Assembly (NCBI GenBank): GCA_004292695.1
Contig: RDXV01000008.1
Coordinates: forward strand, 1 to 59,212
DNA length: 59,212 bases
Reading direction: 5' to 3'
From: Nostocales cyanobacterium
GTDB lineage: Bacteria > Cyanobacteriota > Cyanobacteriia > Cyanobacteriales > Nostocaceae
Below are positions 7,325 through 15,727 of the stretch, piece by piece (positions within the stretch are counted from its first letter, which is position 1; each line of letters starts with the position of its first letter). A program made the translations under genes and the position numbers. The notes beneath the pieces are model-generated. The model did no database searches. It was not told where the DNA came from and saw only the letters and a program-made list of their open reading frames with translations.

Positions 7325-10204
7325 ATGACTAATAGTTATTGGGAATCTACAATGGAAAAATTCACGAAAACATTAACTTTTTATGTGTTGTTGTTAGAGG
7401 CTTTGTTACTGGGAATAGGATCTGCTCATGGTGAGTCATTATCGGTAAAATCATCAACGAAAATAGAGAATTTACCTCAATCCAGTTTACCATCATCCCG
7501 AATATGGGTGATGAATAAAAATAAACAGTTAGAAAGAAAAAATTTTACTTGGGTAGTAGAAGATCCTCAAAAATCCAGACAACAGCCATTTTTGCAAATT
7601 GCAAATAACAAAGGTAAATCACCAAAAAAAGGTGAGTCTAAATCTCAACCACCAAAAGCTAAAGGTGATTTAAAAGATTTTGATGAGGTGGTTAAAGATA
7701 CTGAAAAATCAGAAGGGGTTTTTACAATTTATCGTAATAAAGAGAATAACAAAATTTACCTAGAAATTAAACCAGAACAATTAAATAAGAACTTTCTAGC
7801 CGCAGCAACTTTAGAATCTGGAATTGGAGAACAAGGAATTTATAGCGGTTTACCATTGCAAGATTTTTTGTTTTATTTCCAAAAACTAGATAACAAGCTG
7901 CAATTTGTGGTAAGAAATGTTAATTTCAGAACCAATGAAGGAGATCCACAGAAAATATCTGTAGCGAGATCATTTAGTGATTCAGTTCTTTATAATTTGA
8001 ATATTCAAAGTATTCATCCAGAAAGACAGACAATTTTAATTGATTTAGGGGATTTACTGTTAACTGACTTAGCGGGATTATCTGCCAGTATAGAATTGTC
8101 AACCAGTCCAGATCAATCTTATTTTGGTAAAGCTAAAGTTTTTCCCCACAACTTGGAAGTACAATCAATTTTTAACTTTACATCTGCTGGTAAAGGACAA
8201 AGTTTAGATGTTTTAGCTGATAGTCGCGGGTTTACTTTAAGGGTTCATTATAGCTTATCAGAATTACCAAATAATAACTATCAACCAAGGTTGGCAGATG
8301 ATAGAGTTGGATATTTTATTACTGCTTATCAAGATTTATCCAGAAAAGATATTAATGATCCATTTGTCCGTTATATTAATCGCTGGAATTTAGAAAAACA
8401 AGATCCTAATGCAGCGGTTTCAAAACCTAAAAAACCGATAGTTTTCTGGATAGATAATGCTGTACCTTTTGAATATCGAGATGCGATAAAAGAAGGTGTA
8501 TTAATGTGGAATCAGGCATTTTTGAAAGCTGGTTTTCAAGATGCTATTGAAGTTAAACAAATGCCTAGCGATGCAGCTTGGGATGCTGCGGATATTAGAT
8601 ATAATACCATTCGTTGGATTAATACTGTAGATGGTTATTTTGCCCTTGGTCCTTCCCGTGTGAATCCTTTAAATGGTGAGATTTTAGATGCGGATATTTT
8701 AATAGATGCCAGTTTTGTGAGAGCTTTAAGGAAAGAATATAAACAGATTGTTTTACCAAATGTAACCACTAATTCTACTAATATTCCTACTTTGTCTGCA
8801 TTAATGAAAACTCATCCATTGTGTAGTCAAGAACAGGAGAAAACAAAAGGTTTAATTGGTAATTTATCCAAGTTAGCTGGTGAATATGATTTGTGCTATG
8901 GGATGGAGTCAGCGAATCAATTTGCTTTTGGTGCTTTGGCGATGTCAATGTTATCAAATACTGCACCAACGGAAGCACAAATGAAAGATTATGTCCATCA
9001 ATATTTGCGTTTAATTGTTGCCCATGAGGTAGGACATACTTTAGGTTTAAGACATAATTTCCGGGGTAGTAATTTGTTACCTCCAGAGGAAATGAATAAT
9101 CCTTTAGTTACCCAAACTAAGGGTTTAACAGCTTCGGTAATGGATTATATTCCTCCTAATATTGCCCCTAATGGTACAACTCAAGGTGACTTTTTTCCTG
9201 ATCAAGTGGGTAGTTATGATATGTGGGCAATTGAATATGGTTATACTTCTTTTGGTGTGAAAAGTACCGCCGCAGAAAAACCTTTTTTAGCGGAAATTGC
9301 CAAGAAGTCAGAACAACCAGAGTTAAGTTATTCACCAGATGAAGATACTTCAGAAATTGATCCGACATCTGCACCTTGGGATAATAGCGGTAATGTGTTG
9401 GTTTATTCTCAATGGCAGTTAGATAATTCTCTGTTAATGTGGGATAAATTAAATCGGGTATCTCCTACTGCTGGTGAAGATTATAGTGATGTGAGAGACC
9501 GGTTTAATACAATTTTTGGTAATTATTTACGGCAGTTATATTACACAAGTAAGTATATCGGTGGACAGTCTTTTTATCGAGTTGATCCTAGTGATAATAG
9601 GGAACGTTTACCATTTGTACCAGTTCCGGTAGAACAACAAAGACAGGCTTTAGATACTTTACAAAAGTATGTTTTTGCAGAAAAAGCGTTTAATTTTTCT
9701 CCAGATTTGTTAAATAAATTAGCACCTTCACGGTGGTTACATTGGGGTAGTAGTCCCAAACAAGGACGTTTAGATTATCCAGTTCATGATTTAGTGTTGT
9801 TTACCCAAAGTATTGTTTTAAGTGATTTACTTTCTGGCGATCGCCTATCGAGAATGAAGGATCTAGAATTAAAAAGCAAAGCTGGAGAAGCGTTAACTAT
9901 TCCAGAGTTATTTACTACTTTACAAACTGGTATTTGGAGTGAGGTTTTACAACCCAAAGGAAGATTACAAATCTCTAGTTTACGAAGAGGTTTACAACGG
10001 CAATATGTGAACTTTTTAACTGCAATGGTGTTAAGACAAGCGGATGTACCGGAAGATGCGAGGACTTTAGCATGGTACAAACTCAAACAATTGGATGTAG
10101 CATTAAAAAGGGTGAAGTCTGATGATGAATATACCAAAGCTCATTTATTAGAAACCCGTAATCGCATTGAGAAAACCTTGGATGCACCATTGCAGGGTAA
10201 TTAG
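7325..10204 (+). CDS. Secreted zinc metalloprotease, metzincin-type
   Basis: This large exported protease is of the DUF5117/DUF4953 type. The zinc motif HEVGHTLGLRH spans residues 567-577, giving HExxHxxGxxH. A Met-turn (SVMDY) follows some 40 residues later, so the core is metzincin-like and probably active. A signal peptide (LTFYVLLLEALLLGIGSAHG) starts after the in-frame ATG at 7352, which may be the true start; the ATG at 7325 adds nine residues. The N-terminal 350 residues look beta-rich and form the family's pro or accessory region. Substrate is unknown. The gene stands alone. Confidence 0.87.
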   Translation: MTNSYWESTMEKFTKTLTFYVLLLEALLLGIGSAHGESLSVKSSTKIENLPQSSLPSSRIWVMNKNKQLERKNFTWVVEDPQKSRQQPFLQIANNKGKSPKKGESKSQPPKAKGDLKDFDEVVKDTEKSEGVFTIYRNKENNKIYLEIKPEQLNKNFLAAATLESGIGEQGIYSGLPLQDFLFYFQKLDNKLQFVVRNVNFRTNEGDPQKISVARSFSDSVLYNLNIQSIHPERQTILIDLGDLLLTDLAGLSASIELSTSPDQSYFGKAKVFPHNLEVQSIFNFTSAGKGQSLDVLADSRGFTLRVHYSLSELPNNNYQPRLADDRVGYFITAYQDLSRKDINDPFVRYINRWNLEKQDPNAAVSKPKKPIVFWIDNAVPFEYRDAIKEGVLMWNQAFLKAGFQDAIEVKQMPSDAAWDAADIRYNTIRWINTVDGYFALGPSRVNPLNGEILDADILIDASFVRALRKEYKQIVLPNVTTNSTNIPTLSALMKTHPLCSQEQEKTKGLIGNLSKLAGEYDLCYGMESANQFAFGALAMSMLSNTAPTEAQMKDYVHQYLRLIVAHEVGHTLGLRHNFRGSNLLPPEEMNNPLVTQTKGLTASVMDYIPPNIAPNGTTQGDFFPDQVGSYDMWAIEYGYTSFGVKSTAAEKPFLAEIAKKSEQPELSYSPDEDTSEIDPTSAPWDNSGNVLVYSQWQLDNSLLMWDKLNRVSPTAGEDYSDVRDRFNTIFGNYLRQLYYTSKYIGGQSFYRVDPSDNRERLPFVPVPVEQQRQALDTLQKYVFAEKAFNFSPDLLNKLAPSRWLHWGSSPKQGRLDYPVHDLVLFTQSIVLSDLLSGDRLSRMKDLELKSKAGEALTIPELFTTLQTGIWSEVLQPKGRLQISSLRRGLQRQYVNFLTAMVLRQADVPEDARTLAWYKLKQLDVALKRVKSDDEYTKAHLLETRNRIEKTLDAPLQGN

Positions 10205-10293
10205 TAATTGTTGACTGGGTGAGGGAAAAAGATAATTAATCTTGAAACTGAACCCAGTCATAAATCAATAATATATTTCCTATTCCCTACTTC

Positions 10294-11202
10294 CTATTTT
10301 CTATCTTCCTCACAAGAATGTACACTAGGAGTCAAAGTAATTAAATCATCAATATTTCTTCGCATAGTCTGACAAATATCATCCAAAGGTAAATCATTAG
10401 CATCATAACCAAAGGGATTTTCAATTTCCAAACCAATCGCTTCTATTCCTAATAAAGTAAAACTAACTAAAGCAGTAATTACACCAGTCCACCATTCCAA
10501 ACTTTCCACTAATTGAAATGGTAATAACAAACAATAAAGTAATAACAATTGTTTAAGGTGAATAGCATAAGCTAAGGGAATAGGTGTTTTTAAAATTCGT
10601 TCACACGAACCTAAATTATCTACCAAAATATTAACTAATTTTTGCATTGCTGCTAACTGATAACTATTAAGACAATTGCGGTTATATTGCTGTTGTAAAT
10701 AATCACTAATCCAAAAAGCCACTTCTAAGGGAGGATTATTCATTGTTTGTAAATTCAAATAACAGGAATTAGGAACTATTTCTGCTAATTCTTCATTAAT
10801 AGGTTCTCCCCGTAAATGTAATTTAGTTGCCACGGCAAAAGCTAATAATAATTTTAAAGCCTTAATTTTATTCTCTTTATCATCTATAGCAATTTCCTCT
10901 ACAGATACCCAAATTTGTCGGGCAAGGTTACGGACTGTATTCACTATAGAACCCCAAATTTTTCGCCCTTCCCAAAACCGCTCATAGGCTGTATTGGTTC
11001 TAAATACTAATAATAAACCTAAAACAATACTGGGAATTACAGTTCCTAAAATTGGTTGAGAAACAGGAAGTTCAAAATAATGAAGGATGGAAATTAAAAT
11101 ACCAAAAATTCCACAAGCAATAACTCTTTTATAAATTGCTGTAATTACAGAACCTTTAATCTGTAAAGCTACTTTAAACCACTGTAATTTTTCATTGTTC
11201 AT
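10294..11202 (-). CDS. Bestrophin family ion channel
   Basis: This membrane protein of about 302 residues is of the bestrophin/UPF0187 family, which forms pentameric anion or cation channels in bacterial and thylakoid membranes. Evidence is the early hydrophobic segments (VIACGIFGILISILHYF, IPSIVLGLLLVF) followed by FRTNTAYERFWEGRKIWG, a hallmark of the family. Another pair of membrane helices lies near residues 215-255, and the acidic tail has DLPLDDICQTMRRNID. ATG at 11202 is preferred over TTG at 11217. It is transcribed alone, convergent with the metalloprotease gene. Confidence 0.9.
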   Translation of the reverse strand: MNNEKLQWFKVALQIKGSVITAIYKRVIACGIFGILISILHYFELPVSQPILGTVIPSIVLGLLLVFRTNTAYERFWEGRKIWGSIVNTVRNLARQIWVSVEEIAIDDKENKIKALKLLLAFAVATKLHLRGEPINEELAEIVPNSCYLNLQTMNNPPLEVAFWISDYLQQQYNRNCLNSYQLAAMQKLVNILVDNLGSCERILKTPIPLAYAIHLKQLLLLYCLLLPFQLVESLEWWTGVITALVSFTLLGIEAIGLEIENPFGYDANDLPLDDICQTMRRNIDDLITLTPSVHSCEEDRK

Positions 11203-11359
11203 AAACTTTTTTAGCAATTAAATCAGATATTCTGAAATTTTAAAATCACGTACAATATTAGATTGGCAGGCAGGATGCCCACCCCACAAGGATTTTATAA
11301 TTATGATTTATCTCTCATGGGCATGAAATCTGCTGTAGATAATAATTGATATAACAAAA

Positions 11360-11406
11360 CCGCCTATATGATTTTTTTGAGAATTTTTAATCTCTTATAT
11401 AGACGG
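11360..11406 (-). terminator. Hairpin downstream of ycf65, possible terminator
   Basis: The arms CCGCCTATAT (11360-11369) and ATATAGACGG (11397-11406) pair with one mismatch. On the minus strand the hairpin is followed by a U-rich stretch (GTTTTGTTAT). It lies about 140 nt past the ycf65 stop, so it could end that transcript, but it may simply be a dispersed palindrome. Confidence 0.4.
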
Positions 11407-11499
11407 CTGAAAAAAATTCCAATTTGTAATAGACAAATTTAATAGCCATTAAAAATGGTGAGATTGCTATTAACAAAATCAATAGCAATTGATAATTAG

Positions 11500-11533
11500 C
11501 AATTACCAATTACCAATTACCAATTACCAATTA
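11500..11533. repeat. CAATTAC short tandem repeat
   Basis: Nearly five perfect CAATTAC-type heptamers lie just downstream of the ycf65 stop codon. Confidence 0.85.
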
Positions 11534-11546
11534 ACAGTTATCTAAA

Positions 11547-11846
11547 TCAGGCGCTACCAGTGAAGGCAACTTCTGGAAACTTCAACTGTGCTTCAGCCAT
11601 TGGGCGTTTCCGGCCTTCTTCTTGCCAGTAGTTAATCACTTCAGTTGCTTTATTTAGCAGTTCAACGCGATCAATATCGGTGATCCAATGTTTGGATTCT
11701 AACTCTTTTTTGAGTTCTTCCCAGGCATCGTTTCTAGGCCAAAAGAAGTATTTAGTTAAGGGACTTGAGCCTTTACCGACCACTTGGTCAACTGCTAGGG
11801 CTACGTTCTCATCTAACCAGAGAATTTTTAAGATAAATTTGGACAA
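11547..11846 (-). CDS. ycf65: Ribosomal protein PSRP-3 / Ycf65
   Basis: This 99-residue protein belongs to the PSRP-3/Ycf65 family, a small-subunit ribosomal protein restricted to cyanobacteria and plastids. The family core is clear: [18 protein letters not shown], then [19 protein letters not shown], then INYWQEEG. The start is TTG at 11846, supported by a perfect GGAGGT ribosome site 4 nt upstream; no other start fits. A TTG codon with such a strong site is unusual and may set its output. It is monocistronic. Confidence 0.92.
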   Translation of the reverse strand: MSKFILKILWLDENVALAVDQVVGKGSSPLTKYFFWPRNDAWEELKKELESKHWITDIDRVELLNKATEVINYWQEEGRKRPMAEAQLKFPEVAFTGSA

Positions 11847-11850
11847 TCGT

Positions 11851-11856
11851 ACCTCC
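11851..11856 (-). promoter_or_regulatory. Strong ribosome site deciding a TTG start
   Basis: GGAGGT lies 4 nt before the TTG codon of ycf65 (minus strand). It is the best match to the anti-Shine-Dalgarno sequence in this part of the window and is the reason for accepting the rare start codon. Confidence 0.75.
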
Positions 11857-12036
11857 GGGACTATTCCGGCTATAACTTACTAGGTTTCCAATCTCCTATT
11901 CTAACTTAATATCCGCCCAATTAACAATTAACCACTACTAAATTACCAATTCTTGAGGGGAGACAAAGAAGCTAAAGTTGAGATTGGGTGAAGGGTGTAG
12001 GAGTTTTTCCGTTTTCTTTCACTATTAATGCTACTA

Positions 12037-12390
12037 TCAACCAGAGTATGATGTGGGTTTCGCCTTTTTAATTTTGTATCGCCATAAAACCGCTAAACCT
12101 AAACATCCCAAACCTAAAATACCAAGATTTTGTGAAGATTCTGGTACACTTTTGGTTTTAGTCTCAGAAGAAGTAAAAGAATTTGAATCATCAGAATTTG
12201 AACTAGTTATTTTATCTGGATAATAAAATTGTAAGGCACACCGACGGTAGAAATCAGCATATAAATCATAAGCATTAACTGGCTGTGAAGTTTTCATGAC
12301 ACCAATAAATACAGATAACAGTGTGGCACTAAATAAAGCACTGCTGCTTAAAGTCAACAAAATTTTCTGATAAGTTAAAGACTTAAACAT
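12037..12390 (-). CDS. Small secreted protein with PEP-CTERM-like tail
   Basis: This 117-residue protein has an N-terminal signal or anchor (ILLTLSSSALFSATLLSVFIG), a short mature part (DLYADFYRRCALQFYYPD), a Ser/Thr-rich linker (about 55-85) and a C-terminal VPESS motif. A 17-residue hydrophobic span and a basic end (RYKIKKAK) follow. That layout is the PEP-CTERM sorting signal with PEP changed to PES, so exosortase-type processing is plausible but not shown. ATG at 12390 is chosen because GGAG sits just upstream; an earlier in-frame ATG is at 12402. It lies 38 nt behind the M50 protease gene and is probably co-transcribed. Confidence 0.65.
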   Translation of the reverse strand: MFKSLTYQKILLTLSSSALFSATLLSVFIGVMKTSQPVNAYDLYADFYRRCALQFYYPDKITSSNSDDSNSFTSSETKTKSVPESSQNLGILGLGCLGLAVLWRYKIKKAKPTSYSG

Positions 12391-12428
12391 GATTTTCTCC
12401 ATTTGTTATTTGCTATTTATTTTGTGAT

Positions 12429-13895
12429 TTAGGAACGAGAATTAGCGCGAAGTTCCCATAATATAATGACAGCAATAATTAAAGATACTATCAAAATATG
12501 AGAATGTAAAAACCCATAAATCCAAAAAATTAATTGGCTAATCACCCAAATTGTATAAACAATACTCAAAGGAGCATATAAAGCTAAAATTAATTTATCT
12601 TTCGGTTGTTCATAAATTGGGTAGCCTTTGGATAAATTACTGTAGAAGCGAAAAGAGCGATCGCGTAAATTTTCAATCCCTGTCATTGTCACTAATAAAT
12701 AGTAACCATCATATTTATTTAAGGGATTCAAGTTTAGTAAAATAGTCCATTGTGCAGCTATCATCATTACATAACTACCCACATTTAACCAGCTATCTTT
12801 TAATCCTATATCTAAACTAGAAAGACTCCAAATTAACCAAGCTACAGCCCAAATAAATAATTGACAAATTATTCCTGCGGCCATAACCAATATTTGGTGT
12901 TTACGCTTTGTTAAACCATAGGCATCAGTGGTAATTGTGTATGCTCCAGGAATCAAAAAAATAAACATCATACCTATTTCTGGAACAATACCACCAAAAT
13001 GTTTTAAAGTAAAGCCATGAGCTAATTCATGTAATGAAACTACAAACATCATGAAAAGAGCAAAGGGAAATATTAAATACCAGTTATAACTGTCCCAAAT
13101 TATCTTACCTGCTGCTCTAATTTCTGGGTATTCATGGATATTTACTAAAATAGCAACAGTGATAAATTGAGTTAATAAAAATGCAAAAGTTTTAGTAAAA
13201 ATAAACTGCACTTTATCCACATGATTATTTAACCATAGATCAGGATTACACAAGGGAAAATCAAAATAGATTAATTTTAATGGTGTCCATTTCTTTTGAG
13301 GAGGTTTAGCTTTGGTAGTTCCTTCTAACATCCCTTTTGCTGTGAGAATTTCTAACAAATATTCAATTTCTTTAATACTAATTCCATGTTTAGCTGCAAT
13401 TTGATGAAGTGATAATTTTCCCAAGTCAGAAATTACCGCTTGATGATAACTAGAAACCTGTAAATAAGTGACATCTTCAGGGTTACGTAAACGCCACTTT
13501 TGTTGTACCATGTCTGGTAGCCAATGAACAACAGATTTTAATTTAGGACTAAGTTGTTCTTCCGATATTTGAGAATTTTCAGGATTTTCAATTTCAAATT
13601 TAATTACCCCTAAAACTATCAACTTACGCAATAATTTTTGTAACCATTGATTATCATTAATATCTAAAAATTGTTCTTGACAAATTGCTTGAATTTGAGA
13701 GACAGTATATTGTCCGGTAAAATATTGTAAAGCATAACCAACAATACCAGAAAATTCATAATAACGATCATCTGATTTAGATTTTAAAGTAAATTGATCA
13801 GTATTTTCCATTGGTAATAAATCCCAATGATTGAAAATATCAGGACATACAAAATTATGAAAATTAGTTGAATCTGGTAGATGATTTATTTGCAT
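12429..13895 (-). CDS. M50 family membrane metallopeptidase
   Basis: This integral-membrane zinc peptidase has about 488 residues. HELAH at 289-293 supplies two zinc ligands, and the later NPLNKYDGYYLL supplies the third ligand Asp, as in site-2-protease-like M50 enzymes. Five or six hydrophobic segments surround these motifs. The N-terminal 180 residues are soluble and contain helical, winged-helix-like stretches (YTVSQIQAICQEQF, LSLHQIAAKHGISI) resembling PqqD-like binding domains. An in-frame opening reaches 14063, but its extra residues are a translated palindromic repeat, so I chose ATG 13895. It probably forms a unit with the small anchored protein downstream. Confidence 0.83.
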   Translation of the reverse strand: MQINHLPDSTNFHNFVCPDIFNHWDLLPMENTDQFTLKSKSDDRYYEFSGIVGYALQYFTGQYTVSQIQAICQEQFLDINDNQWLQKLLRKLIVLGVIKFEIENPENSQISEEQLSPKLKSVVHWLPDMVQQKWRLRNPEDVTYLQVSSYHQAVISDLGKLSLHQIAAKHGISIKEIEYLLEILTAKGMLEGTTKAKPPQKKWTPLKLIYFDFPLCNPDLWLNNHVDKVQFIFTKTFAFLLTQFITVAILVNIHEYPEIRAAGKIIWDSYNWYLIFPFALFMMFVVSLHELAHGFTLKHFGGIVPEIGMMFIFLIPGAYTITTDAYGLTKRKHQILVMAAGIICQLFIWAVAWLIWSLSSLDIGLKDSWLNVGSYVMMIAAQWTILLNLNPLNKYDGYYLLVTMTGIENLRDRSFRFYSNLSKGYPIYEQPKDKLILALYAPLSIVYTIWVISQLIFWIYGFLHSHILIVSLIIAVIILWELRANSRS

Positions 13896-13930
13896 ATAGT
13901 TTGATAAAATGAATGTTTTTACTAATAGAT

Positions 13931-13947
13931 CCCCCTTAAAAAGGGGG
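13931..13947. repeat. CCCCCTT palindrome, copy 1
   Basis: The hairpin core is CCCCCTT-AAA-AAGGGGG, flanked by AGAT and ACTTT as in the other copies. It lies 35 nt upstream of the M50 start. Confidence 0.85.
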
Positions 13948-14128
13948 ACTTTAAAGAATTTAAAGAATTTACTCCTCTTCTTATACCATTTCTTTATGAG
14001 CTTGTGCCGAATTTTTTGATATTGTATTTCTTTCTTCGCTTCCTTCATGTCTTCGTGGTTCATTTATTATCTAAATTTAGTGCATCTTCATACAGAATTG
14101 GTATTAATAGTAACTTTCAAGAATTTAG

Positions 14129-14160
14129 CCCCTCTTTTTAAGGGGGGTTGGGGGGATCTA
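14129..14160. repeat. CCCCCTT palindrome, copy 2
   Basis: The core is CCCCTCTTTTTAAGGGGGG, with the trailing arm TTGGGGGGATC. The stop codon of the GNAT gene (minus strand, 14158-14160) lies within its flank. Confidence 0.8.
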
Positions 14161-15165
14161 AAATTGTGATTTAAACACCGGATAACCTTCAGGAGTTCTC
14201 ACAATTGAACCATCAGGATTTTTTTCCACCTCAGCAAAAACATATTTACCATTTTGATCTTTTTTAGGTTGTGGTTTACCACCTATAATTTCATAAACTG
14301 GTGGATGAAATTGTACCAAACCTTGATACTCAAATATATTTCCTTTTTCATCATATAAAACTGGATAAACTACTAATTTATCATGATCAAATATATATTG
14401 ATTGGTGTCTAAATCTAATAATGGTGTGGGATAAATTGGTAAACCTTCACTAGATAAAATAGGTTCTCCTTTTTCGTTTAATAATGGATAATGAAAAACT
14501 ACTTCACCTTGGGAATTGCGTACAAGTTCCTGAGTTTTAATGTCTTTTAAAGGTAATGCAGAAGGAACAGGAGGTAATTCTGGTAATTCTAACTCTGGAT
14601 GGGGAGGATATAAACTAGGTAATTCTGTATTTTCAGGAATAGTAAATCTCTGAATATATTGAGTGGCAACTTTTTTAAACCCCAGACGGGTAACTAATGC
14701 TTGCATCCCTGTTTGATCTTCAGAAATTAACACATCAATATCTGTAACTTTCATTTCTGCTGCTTTTTTGAAAGCGGAATTAACAAGGAGTTTGACATTA
14801 TCTGCTAAACGATGTTCTTCTTGAATATAAATTCCTAAAACTGAACCTACACGACGGGGTTTTAAAGGATGTCCAAAATTATGTCTATCCATTAAACTTG
14901 CAGGTTCATTTGGTGGTGGTGCTTCATCATAGAAGTAGATAGACATGAAACCGACGGCGGTTTTTTGTTGGCCGTTTTCATGTTCTAAAATCCAGGTAAA
15001 ATTAAGTGGTTGTAAAAGTTGATAAGCAGCGTAATTTTCAAAATTGAAGTTATCTTTAATGACAATTGAGGGATCAACTTTGGCGCGATCTGCGAAGAAC
15101 TCGGACATTAAGGGAGCGAGGGTTTTGTGGTCTTCTAAGGTTGCTAAACGGTGGTTGTATGTCAT
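14158..15165 (-). CDS. GNAT acetyltransferase with repeat tail
   Basis: This 335-residue protein has a GNAT fold in residues 1-175: the N-terminal RLATLEDHKTLAPLM strand-helix, the acetyl-CoA loop region RVGSVLGIYIQEEHRLADN, and DVLISEDQTGMQALVTRLGFKKV. A Pro-rich linker (LPELPPVPSALP) follows, then about 130 residues of imperfect repeats of the type YPxLxxEKGxxxxxxGLxxxxPP. The acceptor is unknown. The tail may bind a partner or surface. It ends inside palindrome copy 2 and starts just before copy 3. No operon partner is certain. Confidence 0.75.
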   Translation of the reverse strand: MTYNHRLATLEDHKTLAPLMSEFFADRAKVDPSIVIKDNFNFENYAAYQLLQPLNFTWILEHENGQQKTAVGFMSIYFYDEAPPPNEPASLMDRHNFGHPLKPRRVGSVLGIYIQEEHRLADNVKLLVNSAFKKAAEMKVTDIDVLISEDQTGMQALVTRLGFKKVATQYIQRFTIPENTELPSLYPPHPELELPELPPVPSALPLKDIKTQELVRNSQGEVVFHYPLLNEKGEPILSSEGLPIYPTPLLDLDTNQYIFDHDKLVVYPVLYDEKGNIFEYQGLVQFHPPVYEIIGGKPQPKKDQNGKYVFAEVEKNPDGSIVRTPEGYPVFKSQF

Positions 15166-15204
15166 GGTTTTATATGGAATAAGGTTTAATAGATCCCCCT
15201 AAAT

Positions 15205-15260
15205 CCCCCTTAGAAAGGGGGACTTTGACTCTTCTCTTGTTCCCCCCTTTTTAAGGGGGG
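15205..15260. repeat. CCCCCTT palindrome, copies 3a and 3b
   Basis: Two palindromes lie side by side: CCCCCTT-AGA-AAGGGGG at 15205-15221, and CCCCCCTT-TTT-AAGGGGGG at 15242-15260. The second contains the stop codon of the DUF559 gene. They lie between the GNAT and DUF559 genes. Confidence 0.9.
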
Positions 15261-15628
15261 TTAGGGGGGATCAAATTTAACAACTCCTGACAAACCCCCT
15301 CAAAATCATGTAAAACTTGCTCATTAGTAAACCTCATAATCTTTAATCCATAACCTTCTAAGATACTACTTCTTTCCCGATCATAAATTTTACCCTGTTC
15401 CGTATAATGACTTTCTCCATCAACTTCAATTACTAACTTTAAAGATGCACAATAAAAATCAACTATAAAATGATCTATTGGCCGTTGTCTCAACACTCTT
15501 ACAGGGAAAGTTCGCAAAAACTGCCAAAGTTTCTTCTCTGCTGGAGTGGGGTTTTGCCTCATTTTTTTGGCTATGGGAATTAGTTCTGAGTTGTAAGGTA
15601 GATGAAAGTCGGTGGTGTTTAAAGTCAT
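15251..15628 (-). CDS. DUF559 endonuclease-fold protein
   Basis: This 125-residue protein is of the DUF559 family, relatives of Vsr-type PD-(D/E)XK nucleases. Key features are PTPAEKKLWQFLR near the start, RQRPIDHFIVDFYCASLKLVIEVDG (Asp and Glu of the metal site) and the following His/Tyr, and the end strand-helix YGLKIMRFTNEQVL. The last residues LIPPNPP and the stop are encoded by palindrome copy 3b, and copy 4 lies 18 nt before the start, so the gene is exactly bracketed by repeats. Natural function is unknown; DNA repair or mobility has been suggested for the fold. Confidence 0.82.
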   Translation of the reverse strand: MTLNTTDFHLPYNSELIPIAKKMRQNPTPAEKKLWQFLRTFPVRVLRQRPIDHFIVDFYCASLKLVIEVDGESHYTEQGKIYDRERSSILEGYGLKIMRFTNEQVLHDFEGVCQELLNLIPPNPP

Positions 15629-15645
15629 GGTTTTGATCCCCCCAA

Positions 15646-15664
15646 CCCCCCTTAAAAAGGGGGG
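15646..15664. repeat. CCCCCTT palindrome, copy 4
   Basis: The perfect core is CCCCCCTT-AAA-AAGGGGGG, with the long flank GATCCCCCCAA. It lies immediately upstream of the DUF559 start codon on the minus strand. Confidence 0.9.
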
Positions 15665-15727
15665 CTTTGTTTGTGAAAATATCTCAGGCTTTGTTTGTAA
15701 AAATAGGTGAAAATATATTTTACCATT

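Larger units (their letters stand above)
11203..11546. other. Gene-free spacer with hairpin and repeat
   Basis: There is no gene here. It holds a GGCAGGCAGGATGCCCACCCC fragment of a dispersed repeat near 11264-11285, the hairpin at 11360-11406, and CAATTAC heptamers at 11500-11533. Confidence 0.6.

Noticed and set aside
9784-10137. 117-residue open frame antisense to the metalloprotease
   Set aside because: The plus-strand gene is continuous and domain-supported; the antisense frame has no features.
13896-14063. N-terminal extension of the M50 protease
   Set aside because: The extra residues are coded by a dispersed palindrome (copy 1) and basic low-complexity DNA.
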